From the IMG/VR virus record IMGVR_UViG_3300027128_000003, positions 1-46,213 of that record: 46,213 nucleotides of DNA; one strand, written 5' to 3'. Within the stretch, counting starts at the first letter, position 1. Every line of letters starts with the position of its first letter. A program made the position numbers and the translations under genes. Shown in pieces: positions 43,424 through 46,213 of this stretch. The DNA comes from a virus. The notes under the pieces were generated by a model, which was given only the letters and a program-made list of their open reading frames with translations, searched no databases and was not told the origin of the DNA.

Positions 43424-43430
43424 GGTGTCG
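43424..43430 (-). promoter_or_regulatory. CGAAACC-type promoter element (CGACACC)
   Basis: CGACACCCGGTATAAAAAAA leads to ATG at 43409, 21 nt from the first base. It is immediately next to the divergent TAAATA box at 43432-43437. Confidence 0.55.
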
Positions 43431-43431
43431 T

Positions 43432-43437
43432 TAAATA
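43432..43437 (+). promoter_or_regulatory. TAAATA late-promoter-like element
   Basis: GTTAAATA, then ATATT, then ATG at 43443. Upstream transcription is divergent. Confidence 0.65.
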
Positions 43438-43442
43438 ATATT

Positions 43443-43754
43443 ATGGGGATTGCATTAATTTTTATCTATCATTTTTTGATAGCTATAGCTGCTGCTTATA
43501 TATCCCTTAATATTAGAAAGAATAACTTTCCTATATATTCTAATATAATTGTATCTTTATCCTATGCTTTAGGATGGATATTGTCCTTGAAATATCTAAA
43601 AATAGATTTAGTAAAGATTGGTGCCTTAGTAGACTTTTCCACCTTCTCAGGATTCTATATAGGATTATATTTCCTCGGCGGAACTATATCGGCCAATCAG
43701 TTTATAGGACTCCTACTAATGCTAATAGGAGTCTTTATTATCAATAAAGATTAA
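43443..43754 (+). CDS. Four-helix SMR/EamA-like membrane protein
   Basis: 103 aa from ATG 43443; a GTG six codons upstream is ignored because of the TAAATA spacing. Four hydrophobic segments can be read (ALIFIYHFLIAIAAAYISL, IIVSLSYALGWILSL, STFSGFYIGLYFLGG, FIGLLLMLIGVFII). Length and the ending match small multidrug resistance or ArnE-type half-transporters. The membrane Glu of EmrE (position 14) is absent, so drug export is unlikely. It may move lipid-linked or sugar-linked compounds, which would suit the nearby rhamnose-type gene, or act on the host membrane. Confidence 0.65.
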   Translation: MGIALIFIYHFLIAIAAAYISLNIRKNNFPIYSNIIVSLSYALGWILSLKYLKIDLVKIGALVDFSTFSGFYIGLYFLGGTISANQFIGLLLMLIGVFIINKD

Positions 43755-44614
43755 ATGCCATCTAATAGGAATATACCAGCGCCAAAAGATGGTGGGTCTG
43801 TCTGTCTGATTTTTATATAACAATCTAAATTTCCATTTAATTGTACTGTAAAGTAATTTAAAGCGGAACTGTTATTTCCTGCTGCTACCCTATGAAAATT
43901 GGATATATAAGGTTTACTACTAATAGTGACATACTCAGTGCGTAGCCTATCTTGCCACGTATTCAATGAATTACTATCGGTGGTTTCTAATGGAAAGGCT
44001 ATTTCTATTTCAGCTTCAGACACATAAGCACATATAGTTATTTTTGAAACATCTGGTGTTAAAAAATAATAATCCCAATTCCTTCGGACAGCTGGTAAAG
44101 TTTGCATTATATTTTTTAATGATTGCCAGGTATTGTCACAAAAACTAGCATTATTTACTTGACTCGCCTGGAAAATCAATATACCAGACATATTTGGTCT
44201 TAATTGGGATCCTTTTTTACCTGATTGGGGTATCCATTTATTTTGCGATGCACTCCAAATTGGTGTGTCACCGTCCACCGCATTACTTTTTGAGATATTA
44301 GATAAACTAATAAATTGAGTAGATCCATTTCTTGTTATATTATTTTTAAAATCAATTGTATAAGCACTGATTAGAGAGGCAGATGCGGCATTAGTAATTA
44401 ACGAATTGGTATTTAGTGTATTTGTAGTAGCACTATTCGAAATAATATTAGTACCCGAAATAGTAGTACCCGAAATAGTAGTACTATATATTGTCCCCGT
44501 AGCACTAATATCGCCCTTCACAGTTAATCCTGGTACTGCCGCGGCAATATTGCCACCTATTACAATACCCGGATTAGCTAATGTAATATTAGTTGTAACT
44601 ATCTCTCTAAACAT
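43751..44614 (-). CDS. Tail fibre-like protein
   Basis: 287 aa from ATG 44614 (MFREIVTTNITLANPG), chosen by the TAAATA box 5 nt upstream; a longer frame upstream is rejected. The N-terminal 100 residues are Thr/Ser/Asn/Ile repeats (GDISATGTIYSTTISGTTIS, GTNIISNSATTNTLNTNSL) typical of a fibre stalk. The C-terminal ~130 residues form a globular beta-rich domain (GILIFQASQVNNASFCDNTW, ITICAYVSEAEIEIAFPLE) that may contact a receptor or another tail part. A single-gene late unit overlapping the membrane-protein gene by 4 nt. Confidence 0.78.
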   Translation of the reverse strand: MFREIVTTNITLANPGIVIGGNIAAAVPGLTVKGDISATGTIYSTTISGTTISGTNIISNSATTNTLNTNSLITNAASASLISAYTIDFKNNITRNGSTQFISLSNISKSNAVDGDTPIWSASQNKWIPQSGKKGSQLRPNMSGILIFQASQVNNASFCDNTWQSLKNIMQTLPAVRRNWDYYFLTPDVSKITICAYVSEAEIEIAFPLETTDSNSLNTWQDRLRTEYVTISSKPYISNFHRVAAGNNSSALNYFTVQLNGNLDCYIKIRQTDPPSFGAGIFLLDGI

Positions 44615-44619
44615 ACCTA

Positions 44620-44625
44620 TATTTA
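44620..44625 (-). promoter_or_regulatory. TAAATA late-promoter-like element
   Basis: GATAAATA, then TAGGT, then ATG at 44614. Confidence 0.65.
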
Positions 44626-44674
44626 TCAATTGGACTAATGTTGATAAGGGTATAGAAGAACCTATAATAGCTGA

Positions 44675-44980
44675 ATGAATTTGAAAGACTATCCTCGTTT
44701 CAAACAATCTGTTTCCAAGAGGAAACCAGAGATAATGGAGAAGTTGATAGTAGTTATTAAAACTATTGATCTGAATAAATTAGTAATTAGCGAAAGAAAA
44801 AACATTGCGTCATGCGGACTAAAATGCATTCCTCGTTGTTGGATCTACAAAGTAGTAGGAAAATATTCAGCATTCTTTGTAGAAGACGAAAAGAAGTATT
44901 TGCTATTTAAATTAAAATATTCAAACCTAATCGAATCCGAAACCCGATATAATAAAAAAGAAGAAATAAACAATATATGA
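44675..44980 (+). CDS. Small protein with EDEKKYLLFKLKY tail (member 3)
   Basis: 101 aa, basic. MNLKDYPRFKQSVSKRKPEI precedes a helical middle and two Cys (SCGLKCIPRC). The segment AFFVEDEKKYLLFKLKYSN near residues 67-85 matches the tails of the proteins at 39190 and 39410. TATAATA, a variant of the late box, lies 5 nt before ATG. It overlaps the RadA-like gene as ATGA, so the two are probably coupled. Confidence 0.65.
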   Translation: MNLKDYPRFKQSVSKRKPEIMEKLIVVIKTIDLNKLVISERKNIASCGLKCIPRCWIYKVVGKYSAFFVEDEKKYLLFKLKYSNLIESETRYNKKEEINNI

Positions 44981-45894
44981 AATTCCAAGTCGCCGCTAAC
45001 GTAGTAATTCCCGATGCATATTTCAACCGGATCAAGACAGGTTCTGATGTGTTCGATACACTCCTGGGTGATGGTCTTTTACCTGGTAGTACGATCACCT
45101 TCTCTGGAAAGCATGGAACAGGAAAGACCCAATTCTGCCTTTCTCTTCTCGAAAGTCTTTCGCGTAATTATTCAGTGGGTTATATCTCCAATGAAGAGAG
45201 TATTGAACAATTGGCATTCACCTGTAAGCGTATTAATACCTTCAATGTTCCAATTGCTAATGCCTTCTATGCCCATGAAATTGCAGAAGCAACCAAAGAA
45301 CTTGATGTTCTTATTGTAGATTCATTCTCAAAGCTTAAAGTAGATGGAGTGAATTCGTCTTTGAAAACAGAATCAGAAGCATTAAAGCAAATCATTCAAT
45401 CTGCAAAAGATAATCAATGTTGTGTTATCCTCATTACACATAATACTAAGAATGGCATGTCGAAAGGTACTTCCTCGGTTCAACATGATGTTGATGCTAC
45501 TCTCTATATTGAAAAAGTAGAAGATACGGATCTTCGTAAGGTTTGGTTCGATAAGAATCGTTTCGGTGGATCCGGAGAGATCTATTTGGAAATGAATGCA
45601 TCAGGTTATGTTTTGGAATTGAAGTCAGCACCATATGATTCTGATGCACCTTCTGCCAAGAAGAAGTCTAAGACCCAAGGTTATTACGATCAAATTGAAT
45701 CCCATATTCGCGACAATAACAATTCAGCCGATATTGTTTCAATTGCTAATGTCCTGAATATGGATCTTCATCGAACTGGAATGTTGCTCCGGGATCTTCG
45801 TAAGTTGGATCGTGTAGTTAAAGATGGTCGTGGTGATGATGCTACCTTTAGCTTATCTGCAGCTCTTGTAGCTGAAGTTGAATGCCCTTTCTAA
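44977..45894 (+). CDS. RadA/Sms-like RecA-fold ATPase
   Basis: 305 aa. Walker A GKHGTGKT at 44-51, Walker B VLIVD at 111-115, and the RadA-specific KNRFG at 193-197 after a ITHNTKNG segment. The N-terminal zinc finger and C-terminal Lon-like domain of bacterial RadA are missing; instead the last ~70 residues (YYDQIESHIRDNN, ADIVSIANVLNMDLHRTGML) look like a winged-helix. It probably drives strand exchange or branch migration in phage recombination or replication, in place of UvsX. TAAACA lies 4 nt before ATG. Confidence 0.82.
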   Translation: MKFQVAANVVIPDAYFNRIKTGSDVFDTLLGDGLLPGSTITFSGKHGTGKTQFCLSLLESLSRNYSVGYISNEESIEQLAFTCKRINTFNVPIANAFYAHEIAEATKELDVLIVDSFSKLKVDGVNSSLKTESEALKQIIQSAKDNQCCVILITHNTKNGMSKGTSSVQHDVDATLYIEKVEDTDLRKVWFDKNRFGGSGEIYLEMNASGYVLELKSAPYDSDAPSAKKKSKTQGYYDQIESHIRDNNNSADIVSIANVLNMDLHRTGMLLRDLRKLDRVVKDGRGDDATFSLSAALVAEVECPF

Positions 45895-45895
45895 T

Positions 45896-46213
45896 ATGAA
45901 ATTTGATAAAATTTATAATGAAATAATTGATTCAAAATTAAATTTTCTCAATGAAGAAATATCTCTAGATAATTTCGATTGGGATATTTTTTTCGAAATA
46001 TATTCCAAATTTTCAGTATTTGAATCTGTAAGTAAGTCTGCCCTATATAAGGATGAATATCGTGTAAATGATAGAAGGCATTTGGAATATATTTTTACTG
46101 TAGGCGATTTAAATTTTTTAGGTATATTAGATTTTAATAGATGTAAAAATGAATTAGATTCACTAAAGGAGGATTTAATAAAATATGAATTTAAAAAAAT
46201 TAATACTACACCC
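45896..46213 (+). CDS. Unknown protein, 5' part only
   Basis: 106 codons from ATG 45896 without a stop before the right edge. It starts 1 nt after the RadA-like stop. The sequence is acidic and aromatic (MKFDKIYNEIIDSKLNFLNE, NFDWDIFFEIYSKFSVFE). Not recognised. The start resembles the short MxFKxxxxE beginnings of other small phage genes here. Confidence 0.55.
   Translation, partial: MKFDKIYNEIIDSKLNFLNEEISLDNFDWDIFFEIYSKFSVFESVSKSALYKDEYRVNDRRHLEYIFTVGDLNFLGILDFNRCKNELDSLKEDLIKYEFKKINTTP

Noticed and set aside
44614-44707. Longer start for the fibre at 43751
   Set aside because: The extra 31 residues are hydrophobic and unlike a fibre start, and they would swallow the TAAATA box at 44620-44625.

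Overview
The window looks like part of a large AT-rich tailed-phage (Caudoviricetes) genome. Its host is probably in the Planctomycetes/Verrucomicrobia sphere or another bacterium that carries DUF1501 and PSCyt genes. Evidence for a phage: several long tail-fibre or adhesin genes, an endolysin-holin pair, phage-type ThyX, a RadA-like recombinase, many small overlapping genes, and TAAATA elements resembling T4-type late promoters. The host guess rests on two DUF1501 proteins with twin-arginine signals and one PSCyt1-DUF1549-DUF1553 cytochrome-like protein, families I know mainly from planctomycetes and verrucomicrobia.

Layout. 1-18.7 kb: a tail-fibre block. It has a repeat protein entering from the left edge, a 505-aa fibre, a 1008-aa beta-helix/LamG protein, a 2663-aa protein with eight LamG-like modules and a G8-like beta-helix, and an NHL/RCC1 propeller protein broken by a frameshift near its end. 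18.7-22.7 kb: a DNA glycosylase, unknown genes, and a MoxR ATPase with a von Willebrand/metallopeptidase partner. 22.7-36 kb: genes for exported proteins (DUF1501 number 1, two lipoproteins, DUF1501 number 2, the PSCyt protein) mixed with UvdE, two tail genes, an ExoX-C-like protein and ThyX. 36-39.6 kb: small conserved phage genes, a TilS-like enzyme and a phosphoesterase. 39.6-41 kb (minus strand): GH46-type endolysin, holin, terminator and one unknown gene. 41-46.2 kb: a rhamnose-type epimerase/reductase, structural or unknown minus-strand genes, a small membrane protein, another fibre, a RadA-like ATPase and an incomplete gene at the right edge.

Regulation. Sixteen genes on both strands have TAAATA placed exactly 5 nt before ATG. 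If this works like a T4 late promoter (-11 to -6), transcription would start on the A of the start codon, giving leaderless mRNAs. Two of these elements lie directly after intrinsic terminators, which supports initiation at that point. A second set of eight genes, mostly non-structural, has CGAAACC-like boxes 21-22 nt before ATG (34 nt in one case) followed by a TTTAAAAT-like stretch. These may be early or middle promoters. Shine-Dalgarno sequences are generally absent. The PSCyt gene and the first DUF1501 gene carry the exact TAAATA-N5-ATG arrangement, and the second DUF1501 gene a near version, so these host-like genes appear to be wired into the phage's own programme.

All family assignments come from reading motifs and recalling family patterns. 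No database search was run.
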